Part shown: positions 5,972-13,934 of the stretch, in pieces
How positions within the stretch are numbered: the stretch's first letter is position 1
How the letters are laid out: every line of letters begins with the position of its first letter
NCBI GenBank assembly: GCA_965363355.1
Contig: CBDTTM010000003.1
Span: 1 to 42,591 of the forward strand
Reading direction: 5' to 3'
DNA: 42,591 nucleotides
Source of the DNA: CBDTTM01 sp965363355
GTDB lineage: Bacteria; Bacillota; Negativicutes; Selenomonadales; Selenomonadaceae
Position numbers and translations under genes: made by a program
The notes under the pieces: model-generated
Seen by the model: only the letters and a program-made list of their open reading frames with translations
The model's database searches: none
What the model was told of the DNA's origin: nothing

Positions 5972-7078
5972 GTGTTTAAAGTCCTCATTGTAGATGACAG
6001 CGTTTTTATTAGAACGACAATAAAGGCTTTGCCGCTTTGGGGCGAGGTAAGTGGTTTTGTGATAGCAGGAGAAGCAAAAAGTGGAACGGAGGCGTTGCAG
6101 CTTCTGGAGAAACATTCTTTTGACTTGGTCATTACGGATATTTGTATGCCAGATATGACAGGTATAGAACTTTTGAAACTCGTGGTGAAAAAAAATCTAG
6201 TGCCTTGCGTGGCCTTGATCAGTCAGCATACGGATTTTGAGTATGCAAAAAAAGGCTTGCTTTACGGTGCGATGGATTACATAGTCAAGCCTTTTGTCGA
6301 GGAGGATTTAGCTCGTTTATTGATAAGGGTAAAGGGCCAACTGGCGGAGCGCCGACGTTTGGAAAAAGCGATCGGGACCAAGCTGAGCCCGGCCGAGTTG
6401 GTGCGAGAAATGATTATGACAGAAGACTTGAGCCAATTGATTGGTATGGTGAAGATGGGAGATCTGGCTTCGCTGCGTTTGGCTGTGGCGCTTGGGGAAT
6501 CGATTACCAAAAAAGCGGCGGGTGATGCCAGACTGGCCAAGGAAGCATTATACGCTTCTGTGCAAAAAGTAGCAGTGGAACTCGATAAAAATTATAGTTG
6601 GATCGGTAAATATAGAAATCTTCAATCAATCGTTGAACAGCGTTTTGTCCAAGCTGATGAGACCTCGTTGTTGTTGCAATTTCAGGCAAGTGTTGTTGAA
6701 TTGGTTGAAGTGGTAAATGAATTTACGAACCTTCGCTGTCAAGGACGTAGTGCTCAAGAGATCGCGCAGTATATGCTCGAACATATCGATGAACAGTTAT
6801 CGTTGACGAAAATAGCCAAATGTTTGTATATTACAAGGACGTATCTAGGTGAAGTTTTTAAAGAAAAGACGGGATTGAAGGTGAGGGAATACCTTTTATT
6901 CCTCAAAATAACCAGAGCAAAGCATTTGCTGACAGAAGACCAGCTAAGCTGGGACGAAATTGCATTGCTGCTTGGCTATAATAGCACGGAATATTTTGCT
7001 GGATTGTTTACGCAACATGTGGGTTGTTCACCGCGCCAATATCAAAATAAAGAAATGAAGGCGCGGCAAAGTTTATGA
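5972..7078 (+). CDS. YesN/AraC-type response regulator
   Basis: A 368-residue cytoplasmic regulator. The receiver domain (1-120) has the acidic pair Asp8/Asp9, phospho-acceptor Asp56 (ITDICMPDMTG), the switch Ser84 and Lys106 (VKPF). A helical linker (about 120-260) leads to a C-terminal AraC-type double helix-turn-helix (about 265-362: LSLTKIAKCLYITRTYLGEVF and WDEIALLLGYNSTEYFAGLF). It starts at GTG 5972 with GAAAGGAGG upstream. No sensor kinase is adjacent; the only candidate in the window is the partial YesM-like gene at 42081, too far away to be a clear partner. Targets are unknown; the neighbouring repeat-protein genes and diguanylate cyclase are candidates. Confidence 0.9.
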   Translation: MFKVLIVDDSVFIRTTIKALPLWGEVSGFVIAGEAKSGTEALQLLEKHSFDLVITDICMPDMTGIELLKLVVKKNLVPCVALISQHTDFEYAKKGLLYGAMDYIVKPFVEEDLARLLIRVKGQLAERRRLEKAIGTKLSPAELVREMIMTEDLSQLIGMVKMGDLASLRLAVALGESITKKAAGDARLAKEALYASVQKVAVELDKNYSWIGKYRNLQSIVEQRFVQADETSLLLQFQASVVELVEVVNEFTNLRCQGRSAQEIAQYMLEHIDEQLSLTKIAKCLYITRTYLGEVFKEKTGLKVREYLLFLKITRAKHLLTEDQLSWDEIALLLGYNSTEYFAGLFTQHVGCSPRQYQNKEMKARQSL

Positions 7079-7108
7079 GGAGTTAAAGATTTTTTACTTC
7101 TCGATTAG

Positions 7109-7148
7109 AAAATGTCGACTTTTTTGTAAACGAAGTCGACATTTTTTT
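7109..7148 (+). terminator. Intrinsic terminator
   Basis: Stem AAATGTCGACTT (7110-7121) with AAGTCGACATTT (7133-7144) and a long T-run. Confidence 0.92.
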
Positions 7149-7351
7149 ATAGGATTAAAGAGTTAGACAAATTATACTAATACATAAGTTCTCAATACAT
7201 TTCTAAAAGCGCTTGGTAAAGCTGATTTTATAGAATACTGCGACGAGGGAGGCAATAGCAAAATATGAAATGGGATTGGTCAATAAAAAATGCAAGCCGT
7301 CGTGGGGCGGACAGCGGGCGTTTGACGCCGCTTAAGTAAGGAGAGATTTTT

Positions 7352-8311
7352 ATGTCGGAATACAAGCAGCAATTTGAAAGATTTCCGCAACAGGTCTTGG
7401 AAGTTTTGGGTTTCAGTGTGGTCATCGTAGAAGAGGAATCACATCACATCGTTTATGCGAATCAACAAGCTTTGCAGATGTTTGGCTGGAGGCAGGATGA
7501 AATAATCGGTTGCAGCTGCCAAGAATTGTTGTGCCCAGAGACAAAGTCGATGGATATTGATGCGCAATGCAGTAGTTCGGAAAGAGAGATTGTCCGACCG
7601 GATGGGAAACATCTGACGGTTGTGGAAAATGTTGTTTCTGTGGAAATGAATGACCGTCGTTATTTATTGTTAAGCCTAATGGATTGTTCGGCTCAAAAAA
7701 AGATGCAAAAAAAATTGCAATCGGTAAATAAAGCATTGCTCACTGAAATAGATAAACGTGTCGAAATTGAAGAACGTTTGAAAAATTTGGCTTATAGTGA
7801 TTATTTGACAGGCTTGCCTAATAAATTATCTTTTTTGGGACAATTGAATCGAGCTATTATCGGAGCTTCGGTGATGACAGATAAATTAGCAGTCTTGTTC
7901 ATCGACCTCGACGAATTCAAGATGGTCAACGACACAATGGGACATGCGGTAGGTGATCGCTTGCTGCTTGAAGTGGCGGATCGTTTAAAGAAAAATCTAC
8001 GCGGCAACGACGTGATTGCCAGACTAGGCGGCGATGAGTTTGTTGTTCTTCTTGAAAGAATTCAGCCGAATGGGCTCGATGGTGTAGTGGAACAATTATT
8101 AGCTAGTCTCAGACGCCCATTTCGAATCAAGGATCGAGAATTTTTCATTACAACAAGTATAGGGGCAGCGATATTTCCTTATGATGGAGCAGATGCTGAT
8201 TCGTTGATACGAAATGCGGATGCGGCCATGTACAAAGCCAAGGCGCAGGGGCGGAACCGTTGGTCGCTTTGTGCAAAGACAACGGGTGAGTATATGGCAA
8301 GTGGACAATAA
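7352..8311 (+). CDS. PAS-GGDEF diguanylate cyclase
   Basis: A 319-residue protein predicted to make cyclic di-GMP from two GTP. A PAS sensory domain (about 15-115, with VYANQQALQMFG) is followed by a short coiled coil (115-148) and a GGDEF domain (149-310). The active-site motif GGDEF is intact at 226-230 and the inhibitory I-site RGND sits at 217-220, the correct five residues before it, so product inhibition is expected. There is no membrane segment, so it senses an intracellular signal or a bound cofactor. The start has AAGGAGAG eight bases upstream. It is monocistronic, between two terminators, with a leader of about 200 bases of unknown role. Confidence 0.95.
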   Translation: MSEYKQQFERFPQQVLEVLGFSVVIVEEESHHIVYANQQALQMFGWRQDEIIGCSCQELLCPETKSMDIDAQCSSSEREIVRPDGKHLTVVENVVSVEMNDRRYLLLSLMDCSAQKKMQKKLQSVNKALLTEIDKRVEIEERLKNLAYSDYLTGLPNKLSFLGQLNRAIIGASVMTDKLAVLFIDLDEFKMVNDTMGHAVGDRLLLEVADRLKKNLRGNDVIARLGGDEFVVLLERIQPNGLDGVVEQLLASLRRPFRIKDREFFITTSIGAAIFPYDGADADSLIRNADAAMYKAKAQGRNRWSLCAKTTGEYMASGQ

Positions 8312-8323
8312 AATAGCGTGGGT

Positions 8324-8353
8324 AAAGCAGGCTGCTTTGGCAGCCTGCTTTTT
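8324..8353 (+). terminator. Intrinsic terminator
   Basis: A 12-bp perfect stem AAAGCAGGCTGC (8324-8335) / GCAGCCTGCTTT around a TTTG loop, then Ts. Confidence 0.93.
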
Positions 8354-8408
8354 GCTTGGAACCAATCGGTAGGTAAGCGCGTTGGCGCAGAAGAAGGCGA
8401 ATGTTCAT

Positions 8409-8463
8409 TATGTTAACCTAGAAGCTTAAAGACGTTGACTGAATGGGAAGGCTTCGTTATAAT
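8409..8463 (+). promoter_or_regulatory. Candidate BirA operator overlapping a sigma-A promoter
   Basis: The left half TATGTTAACC (8409-8418) matches the BirA half-site well; after 14 bases a weaker right half CGTTGACTGA (8433-8442) follows, matching GGTTAACATA at six of ten positions. The right half contains the -35 TTGACT (8435-8440), which is 17 bases from a perfect -10 TATAAT (8458-8463). Binding there would block the promoter when biotin is plentiful. The presence of bioY downstream supports the assignment. Confidence 0.6.
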
Positions 8464-8490
8464 GAAATGTGTTTATAAGGGGGTGCTTTT

Positions 8491-9063
8491 ATGGAACGTT
8501 TGATTCGGGCACTTGGGTCGCTGGCAGAGGAGCGATACCAAGGTTCATATATTGGTAAGATCTTGTGGGAAAAACAAGCGACAGCTTTACCGACGAAGGG
8601 GACGACTCGCTTGACCATCGAGCGGGAATGTAGAAACTTCATCCGCATCTTAGTTGTACTGGAAGCTGAGCAGATAATTGCGGCTCGCCTACAAGTCGGT
8701 CTTTTTTTGGCAAAGGAAAAACATGAAGCTGAACAGCAAGAGAGCATGGAAGATGCTCGTGCGATTGCAGCCGAGCGGTGGCGCGTGTTCAGTCCGCAAG
8801 AAATCATTGACTTTGTTGATTCCGTGGGCGATCAAAATGAAATCCATCGCAGTGCTTGTCCTGTCGTACCAGGCCTTTTTTTGTTGCAACAGATTGCTGC
8901 AGAACTTTCTTTGGCGAATCAGTTGGAACTGCGGTTTTTACAACCGTTATATGCAGGGCAAATGGTTTCGATACATAAAGACAAAAATATTTGGCGGGGC
9001 TATGGGCCGTCAGGACTGGCTTTTTCGGTAAAGATTCGGTATTTTAAAAATTCGGAGGAATGA
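8491..9063 (+). CDS. Hotdog-fold (MaoC-like) dehydratase/thioesterase-type protein
   Basis: A 190-residue protein whose C-terminal half carries the MaoC/(R)-hydratase signature FSPQEIIDFVDSVGDQNEIHRS followed by VVPGLFLLQQIA; the Asp and His of GDQNEIH are the catalytic pair in enoyl-CoA hydratases of this family. The N-terminal 90 residues look like a divergent first hotdog half or an accessory domain. It opens a four-gene operon with bioY, thiolase and acyl-CoA ligase genes, so it probably handles an acyl-CoA intermediate. The start lies 10 bases after AAGGGGG. The next gene begins directly after its stop. Confidence 0.7.
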   Translation: MERLIRALGSLAEERYQGSYIGKILWEKQATALPTKGTTRLTIERECRNFIRILVVLEAEQIIAARLQVGLFLAKEKHEAEQQESMEDARAIAAERWRVFSPQEIIDFVDSVGDQNEIHRSACPVVPGLFLLQQIAAELSLANQLELRFLQPLYAGQMVSIHKDKNIWRGYGPSGLAFSVKIRYFKNSEE

Positions 9064-9621
9064 ATGATGGGACATACAAATGCAGCGAAGTTGACGACTA
9101 GAGATATGACGAAAATGGCGATTTGCGTGGCACTTTTGTGCGTAGCGGCATATATTTCATTTCCTTTGCCCTTTACCGTGGCGATGGTTACGGCATTGAC
9201 GATTGTGATGAATTTGTCTGCGTTTATACTGACACCAAAGCAGACGTTTACGGTTATTGTGGTTTATCTGCTTTTGGGGGCTGTGGGCGTGCCGGTTTTT
9301 CCGGGGGGAGCGGCAGGGCTGGGTAAGCTTTTCGGTCCGACGGGAGGGTTTTATTTTGCGTATCTTTTAGCCTATCCTTTGGTCAGTATGGCAAAGGGAA
9401 AAGAAAATTCATTGAAAAGATATATATTGGTTGCAGTGGTGATCGGCATGCCAATCACGTACATCGGTGGCTTGATTTCGATGTATCTCATCATGCAGGT
9501 CGATCTTTGGAGTGCATTGGTCATGGCGGTTTTTCCGTTTATTCCGGGGGATATATTCAAAGCGGCAGCTGCGGCTTTTTTAGGCGTGAAAACCAATAAA
9601 GTATTTCAATTGAGAGGCTGA
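9064..9621 (+). CDS. bioY: Biotin transporter substrate-binding subunit BioY
   Basis: A 185-residue membrane protein with about six hydrophobic segments and the BioY hallmarks LGAVGVPVFPGGAAGLGKLFG (split here by the conserved Gly-rich turn), PTGGFYFAYL and the C-terminal FIPGDIFKAA. BioY is the S component of the biotin ECF transporter and can also work alone. No ECF ATPase or EcfT gene is nearby, as is usual when these are shared. Translation starts at one of the two ATGs immediately after the upstream stop; GGAGG of the preceding codons serves as the binding site. Confidence 0.96.
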   Translation: MMGHTNAAKLTTRDMTKMAICVALLCVAAYISFPLPFTVAMVTALTIVMNLSAFILTPKQTFTVIVVYLLLGAVGVPVFPGGAAGLGKLFGPTGGFYFAYLLAYPLVSMAKGKENSLKRYILVAVVIGMPITYIGGLISMYLIMQVDLWSALVMAVFPFIPGDIFKAAAAAFLGVKTNKVFQLRG

Positions 9622-9624
9622 ACC

Positions 9625-10767
9625 ATGAGTGAAGCATATGTATTAGGCGGCCTGAGAACGCCGATTGTTGTAAAAAATGGGGCGTTTGCTAAACGTGCGC
9701 CAGAGGATTTTTGTGCCACGCTTTTGCGGGCTTTGATTGAACGGCATCAGTTAAAAGAAATCGATCAGATCATATGCGGCAATGCTGTCGGCACAGGTGG
9801 AAATATAGCTAGGCTTATGGCACTGAAGGCTGGCGTCAAAGAGGAAGTTCCAGCGTTTACAGTTGATATGCAGTGCGCTTCGGCGGCACTGAGCATAGAG
9901 CTAGCCCGGGCAAAAATCATCAGTGGCGAAGCGGACTTGATCATTGCCGGAGGACTCGAGAGTTCTTCTTTGCAGCCGATGCGCATCTACGATAAGTCGG
10001 ATTGCCGCTATAACGAGCAAACACAGGGGTTTTACAAAGTGGCACAGTTTTCTCCATGGGAAAACGATCCCTTGGCTATGTTGCGCGGAGCTGAAAGAGT
10101 GGGCGTGGCAGATCAGGTGACAAAAGCGGAACTTGATTTTTGGACGCTGCGCAGTCATAAGCTGGCATATGAGGCCAAGCAAAATGGGGAACTCAAGGAT
10201 ATCATCTTACCGATTGGTGAAGTTGATAGCGATGATGGAATTCGTGCGCGCATGAGCCAGCGCCTTTTGGATCGGTTGCCCATTTTACTTGGACCGGGGA
10301 CGCAACTGACGGCAGGCAATGCCTGCCTTATCAATGACGGGGCCGCATTGGTGGTGCTTTGTTCAAAACGGTATTATGAAACATGGGGACAAAAACCTCT
10401 GGCTAGAATATGTGCTTCACGTTCGCTCGGAGGAGATCCGGCGCAAAGTCCGCGTGGTGCCATGCGGACTGCGGATAAGCTGATTGAAACCCAAGGGCTT
10501 CGTTATGAAGATTTGGCGGCTATTGAATTCAATGAAGCCTTTGCTGTCATTGATGTTTTGTTTGAGCGGGCGCATCCAAACCTCATCGATCGTTATAATG
10601 TTTTTGGCGGAGCTTTAGCTTATGGGCATCCATATGGGGCTTCGGGTGCCATCATTTTATTGCATCTTTTGCAGGCTTTAGCAAAAAATGGTGGAGGCCT
10701 GGGTGTTTGTTCAATTGCCGGAGCAGGTGGACTTGGAACAGCTTTGCTGGTGGAGGGAATCGCATGA
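9625..10767 (+). CDS. Thiolase (YhfS-like acetyl-CoA acetyltransferase)
   Basis: A 380-residue thiolase-fold enzyme. The nucleophile Cys84 (DMQCASAALS), the EFNEAFAVID motif, the catalytic His of YGHPYGASGA and the second Cys of CSIAGAGG are all present, so it should be catalytically competent for Claisen condensation or thiolytic cleavage of acyl-CoA. The CxGGG motif is altered to CSIAGAGG. Its operon mates match Bacillus subtilis yhfS (thiolase), yhfT (ligase) and yhfU (bioY). I infer that it shortens or builds a dicarboxylic or fatty acyl-CoA linked to biotin supply. Its stop overlaps the next start (ATGA). Confidence 0.9.
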   Translation: MSEAYVLGGLRTPIVVKNGAFAKRAPEDFCATLLRALIERHQLKEIDQIICGNAVGTGGNIARLMALKAGVKEEVPAFTVDMQCASAALSIELARAKIISGEADLIIAGGLESSSLQPMRIYDKSDCRYNEQTQGFYKVAQFSPWENDPLAMLRGAERVGVADQVTKAELDFWTLRSHKLAYEAKQNGELKDIILPIGEVDSDDGIRARMSQRLLDRLPILLGPGTQLTAGNACLINDGAALVVLCSKRYYETWGQKPLARICASRSLGGDPAQSPRGAMRTADKLIETQGLRYEDLAAIEFNEAFAVIDVLFERAHPNLIDRYNVFGGALAYGHPYGASGAIILLHLLQALAKNGGGLGVCSIAGAGGLGTALLVEGIA

Positions 10768-12125
10768 ACTATTATGTGTTGCTGGAGCAGCAGGCCGAAA
10801 AAAATGGCGATAAAGTTTTCTTGCAGCTCGAAAAGACGTCGTATACATATTCTTCCATAAGAGATAAAGCAGCAGCGATTGCCGAGGCAATAGCCCTTTC
10901 GCAGCAAGTTGTTTTGGTAGAAGCGAACGACTTTGTTTCGCAGTTCATTTTGTTCTTTGCTGTGCAGGCGGCAGGCTGTGTGCCGGTATTGCTGCATCAT
11001 GATCTGCCCATGCTAGAAGTGGAGGCACTGCTTGAAAAGAGCGGCATTCGCGCGATGATTACAGACACAGATCGAGCGCTAGAAAAAAGTATTCCTTTGC
11101 CAGAAAGCTTTGGCAAGCTGGGGATTTTTACGGGAGAAGCCCTTCCTTTGCCGCGCGATGAAGATATTTGTGTCGGAGTGCTGAGCTCAGGCTCTTCGGG
11201 AGTGCCAAAGCTCATGCTTCGGAGCTATGAAAGCTGGGCGGGATTTTTCCCGGTGCAAAATGAAATATTTAAGGTGGGCGCTTGCTGCAAGATTTTTTTG
11301 CAGGGCAGCTTGAGTTTTACGGGTAATCTGAATACAGCATTATCTGTCTTATTTGCCGGGGGAACGATTGTTACGAGTCAAACTTTTCGTTGCCGCACCT
11401 GGTTTTCGCTGATGTCACGTTTTTCTGTGGATGTAATCTACCTTGTACCAGCCAAGCTCAAGCTGCTTTTGCCCTTTTGCCGAGAAAAGCTTTTATCTGT
11501 AAAAATGGTTTTTACAGGATCGCAGCTTTTGGGGCAAATGGCGGCACGAAAGCTCAGAGAAGTTTTTCCGGCAAGCGATATCCTTTTGTATTATGGCGCG
11601 AGTGAGCTCAATTACATCACGTATATTTCATATGAAGATATGCTCAAAAATCCGCAAAGTGTGGGACGGCCATTCCCTGGAGTTGGCTTGTCATTAAAAG
11701 ATGGTTATGTTTATGTGGATACACCCTATCATGTGTATGGAGCAGTGCTGCCTTTTACGGTTAAAGACGCAGGTTATTTGACGGATGATGGAGCTTTGAT
11801 TTTTGCCGGGAGAAAGCAGGCGATGATCAACCGTGGCGGGGTCAAGGTGAGCTGCCTCAAGGTGGAGCTTGCCATACGTGACTTGGAAGGCGTAAAAGAT
11901 GCTGCTATTTTGCCTTATGCGGATGAAAAGCGGGGCAGTGAGATTGCGGCCTTTATTGCCGTGGATGAAAAAATACATCAGCAGGAATTGGTTCAACAAA
12001 TTCGAAAACGCCTGCCAAGAGCTGAACAGCCGCATCGATTTATTTTTCTTGAAGAGATGCCCCTCAATGATCGAGGTAAAATCGATGCCGCAAAATTAAA
12101 ACAGCAGTTAAACGCGGATGCATAA
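10764..12125 (+). CDS. Acyl-CoA ligase, AMP-forming (YhfT-like)
   Basis: A 453-residue member of the ANL superfamily that would activate a carboxylic acid as acyl-AMP and transfer it to CoA. The P-loop is VGVLSSGSSGVPKLML, the adenine motif YYGASELNYI, the hinge region AGRKQAMINRGGVKV and the catalytic C-terminal Lys in DRGKIDAAKL. It is shorter than typical long-chain ligases. The start is ATG 10764, overlapping the thiolase stop and preceded by GGAGGG; an upstream GTG in the same frame lies inside the thiolase gene and is rejected. Last gene of the biotin-related operon; the acid substrate (pimelate or a longer chain) is unknown. Confidence 0.9.
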   Translation: MNYYVLLEQQAEKNGDKVFLQLEKTSYTYSSIRDKAAAIAEAIALSQQVVLVEANDFVSQFILFFAVQAAGCVPVLLHHDLPMLEVEALLEKSGIRAMITDTDRALEKSIPLPESFGKLGIFTGEALPLPRDEDICVGVLSSGSSGVPKLMLRSYESWAGFFPVQNEIFKVGACCKIFLQGSLSFTGNLNTALSVLFAGGTIVTSQTFRCRTWFSLMSRFSVDVIYLVPAKLKLLLPFCREKLLSVKMVFTGSQLLGQMAARKLREVFPASDILLYYGASELNYITYISYEDMLKNPQSVGRPFPGVGLSLKDGYVYVDTPYHVYGAVLPFTVKDAGYLTDDGALIFAGRKQAMINRGGVKVSCLKVELAIRDLEGVKDAAILPYADEKRGSEIAAFIAVDEKIHQQELVQQIRKRLPRAEQPHRFIFLEEMPLNDRGKIDAAKLKQQLNADA

Positions 12126-12157
12126 AGATTTAGCGAGAAAGTGCCTTAAAGACAAGG

Positions 12158-12186
12158 TTGCAGGATAATCGCTGTTGTGATAAAAT
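12158..12186 (+). promoter_or_regulatory. Promoter of thiD
   Basis: TTGCAG (12158-12163), 17-bp spacer, TAAAAT (12181-12186), placed about 25 bases before the riboswitch aptamer. Confidence 0.65.
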
Positions 12187-12210
12187 TTCTTTAAAATTTA
12201 AAATGGATTG

Positions 12211-12296
12211 TGCCTGGGGAGCTATTTTGGCTGAGAGGAAGTTTTACTTCGACCCGTAGACCTGATTTGGATAATGCCAACGCAGGGAGTAGCAGA
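12211..12296 (+). promoter_or_regulatory. TPP riboswitch (THI element)
   Basis: The conserved aptamer strings are all present: GGGGAGC, GGCTGAGAGG (pyrimidine-sensing arm), GACCCGTAGACCTGAT, GGATAATGCCAACG and CAGGGAGT. The class binds thiamine pyrophosphate. The following terminator hairpin shows the output is transcriptional: thiD is silenced when TPP is high. Confidence 0.97.
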
Positions 12297-12303
12297 ATTT
12301 TTG

Positions 12304-12336
12304 CGGAAAATACTCTCAGTGTATTTTCCGTTTTTT
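12304..12336 (+). terminator. Riboswitch-controlled terminator
   Basis: Stem CGGAAAATAC (12304-12313) with GTATTTTCCG (12321-12330) and six Ts, directly after the TPP aptamer. Confidence 0.92.
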
Positions 12337-12399
12337 ATTTTAGAAAATCATAAAAATTTATTTGGAATGATCATAGTTATTTGAAAGGGGTCATCTGTC

Positions 12400-13203
12400 A
12401 TGAAAAAAATCTTGACGATTGCTGGCTCGGATTGCAGTGGTGGAGCTGGAATTCAGGCGGATATCAAAACAATTGCCGCGCAGGGGATGTACGCGATGAG
12501 CGTGCTTACTTCGTTGACGGCACAAAATACGACAGGGGTCTATGATGTGATGGATGTTCCAGCCGAATTTGTTGCTAGACAAATCGATTGTATTTTTACG
12601 GATATCCGTCCGGATGCAGTGAAGATAGGGATGGTGTCGAATCCGGAGATCATTGAGACCATCGTGCAAAAGCTCAAACAATACGAGGCGGAAAATATAG
12701 TAGTCGATCCAGTCATGGTCTCGACGAGTGGCAGCAATTTGTTGAAAAAAGAAGCCATGGTGGCTTTGTGTCAAAAACTCTTGCCATTGGCGAGGGTCAT
12801 TACGCCGAATCTGCCAGAGGCGGAAGCGTTGTCAGGCCAGTCTGTTCATGATAAAGCTTCTTGCGTCGAAGCGGCAGAAAAAATTTCTCGATTGCTGACC
12901 GGTGCAGTGCTGATTAAGGGTGGACATTTGGTCAATACAGCAGATGATTTTCTCTATGATCAAGGGACGCAGACGTGGTTCGTCGGTCAAAAAATTGACA
13001 ATCCCAACACGCATGGAACGGGATGTACGTTGTCATCTGCGATTGCCTGTGGCCTTGCGGCAGGGGATGAGCTTCCAATAGCTATTGAACGAGCTAAAGC
13101 TTATATTACGGGGGCATTGCAGGCGCAATTGAATCTTGGAATGGGCAGCGGTCCACTCGACCATATGTACCAGTGGGGACATATAAAAAAGGACGATTTG
13201 TGA
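12400..13203 (+). CDS. thiD: Hydroxymethylpyrimidine (phosphate) kinase ThiD
   Basis: A 267-residue ribokinase-fold kinase phosphorylating HMP and HMP-P for thiamine synthesis or salvage. Hallmarks are the N-terminal AGSDCSGGAGIQADIKT, the VDPVMVSTSG segment, TPNLPEAEAL, and the anion-hole/catalytic motif NTHGTGCTLSSAIA with the base as the central Asp-equivalent region. Length is standard. It is controlled by the TPP riboswitch and stands alone: no thiC, thiE or thiM follows in the window, which suggests salvage or a dispersed pathway. The start has AAAGGGG upstream. Confidence 0.97.
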   Translation: MKKILTIAGSDCSGGAGIQADIKTIAAQGMYAMSVLTSLTAQNTTGVYDVMDVPAEFVARQIDCIFTDIRPDAVKIGMVSNPEIIETIVQKLKQYEAENIVVDPVMVSTSGSNLLKKEAMVALCQKLLPLARVITPNLPEAEALSGQSVHDKASCVEAAEKISRLLTGAVLIKGGHLVNTADDFLYDQGTQTWFVGQKIDNPNTHGTGCTLSSAIACGLAAGDELPIAIERAKAYITGALQAQLNLGMGSGPLDHMYQWGHIKKDDL

Positions 13204-13210
13204 AAAATCA

Positions 13211-13240
13211 TTGCTTGCATGGGCAACAATGAGGTACAAT
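13211..13240 (+). promoter_or_regulatory. Promoter of the Ser/Thr-rich small gene
   Basis: TTGCTT (13211-13216), 18-bp spacer, TACAAT (13235-13240), 35 bases before the start. Confidence 0.6.
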
Positions 13241-13275
13241 GTAGATGCATTTATAAAGCAGAAATGAGGTGCGGT

Positions 13276-13677
13276 ATGTCAACAATCGGCAATATTTCTA
13301 CAGATCTTTTAAAATCGCTTTTGGGGGATACGTCAACGAACGCAGGAACTTCAACGGCAAGCAATACAACGGATAGCACGAAAACAACAAAGACCAAAAC
13401 GGTTACTTCGCCAAACGATGTATCTTCACTCAGTGATCTTGACAGCTATGTATCGACACTCAAAGCCGGGCAATCTACACTGGCGGATTACATGGGAAAC
13501 GATAATGATTCGACTGAAGGCGAGGGCCTATATAGTGTTTTGACTTACAACATGAATGGTCAGGTACAAAATATCATGCAGCAAATAAGCGATCAAAAGG
13601 CAGCGAAAGCAGAGTCGAAGTCAACTGATTCGACGAATAATTCGCAAACCAGCGTGACGAAGACCAGCACGAAGTAA
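13276..13677 (+). CDS. Hypothetical Ser/Thr-rich small protein
   Basis: A 133-residue protein without signal peptide, cysteine or membrane segment. A short amphipathic N-terminus (MSTIGNISTDLLKSLLG) is followed by a low-complexity Ser/Thr/Asn/Lys tract (about 20-50), a more ordered central part (about 50-105, SLSDLDSYVSTLKAGQSTLADYMGN... and LTYNMNGQVQNIMQQI) and a Ser/Thr/Lys tail. The start is set by TGAGGTG seven bases upstream; the frame continues upstream but without a binding site. No family recognised. The composition recalls secreted or surface-appendage-associated proteins, but that is only an impression. Confidence 0.75.
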   Translation: MSTIGNISTDLLKSLLGDTSTNAGTSTASNTTDSTKTTKTKTVTSPNDVSSLSDLDSYVSTLKAGQSTLADYMGNDNDSTEGEGLYSVLTYNMNGQVQNIMQQISDQKAAKAESKSTDSTNNSQTSVTKTSTK

Positions 13678-13730
13678 GATTTTTGGGACTATCTACAGAT
13701 TTTTTACATTTTTAATGGGGAAAGTTCACA

Positions 13731-13759
13731 TTGACAGTGAGGTTTTCCGATGATACAAT
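13731..13759 (+). promoter_or_regulatory. Strong sigma-A promoter upstream of the ABC operon
   Basis: A consensus -35 TTGACA (13731-13736), 17-bp spacer and -10 TACAAT (13754-13759). It lies 40 bases before an intrinsic terminator, so its main product may be a short RNA or an attenuated leader. Confidence 0.8.
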
Positions 13760-13798
13760 AAAGCAAATCATATAATATAGTAGTAGCTGAGTAATGGC

Positions 13799-13835
13799 GC
13801 TCATAGATACGCAAAGGTATCTATGAGCTTTTTTT
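13799..13835 (+). terminator. Terminator 1 in the ABC transporter leader
   Basis: A perfect 12-bp stem GCTCATAGATAC (13799-13810) with GTATCTATGAGC (13817-13828) and seven Ts. Confidence 0.9.
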
Positions 13836-13860
13836 ATGTGATTTTGCAATTTGAATAAGG

Positions 13861-13910
13861 ACAAAAAGAAGCAAAGATGCTTACGATAGAGTCTTTGCTT
13901 TTTGTGTTTT
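13861..13910 (+). terminator. Terminator-like hairpin 2 in the ABC transporter leader
   Basis: Two stacked stems with a three-base bulge: 13861-13867 and 13871-13877 on the left pair with TCTTTGCTTTTTGT (13892-13905), followed by Ts. It ends 25 bases before the ATPase start. Confidence 0.65.
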
Positions 13911-13934
13911 TATGGCAAGAATGGGGGCGTGAAT

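Noticed and set aside
7230..7340. A possible riboswitch in the leader of the diguanylate cyclase gene (AGGCAATAGC, TGCAAGCCGTCG)
   Set aside because: Only short complementary segments (CGACG/CGTCG and a small hairpin at about 7314-7331) are visible; no known class fits.
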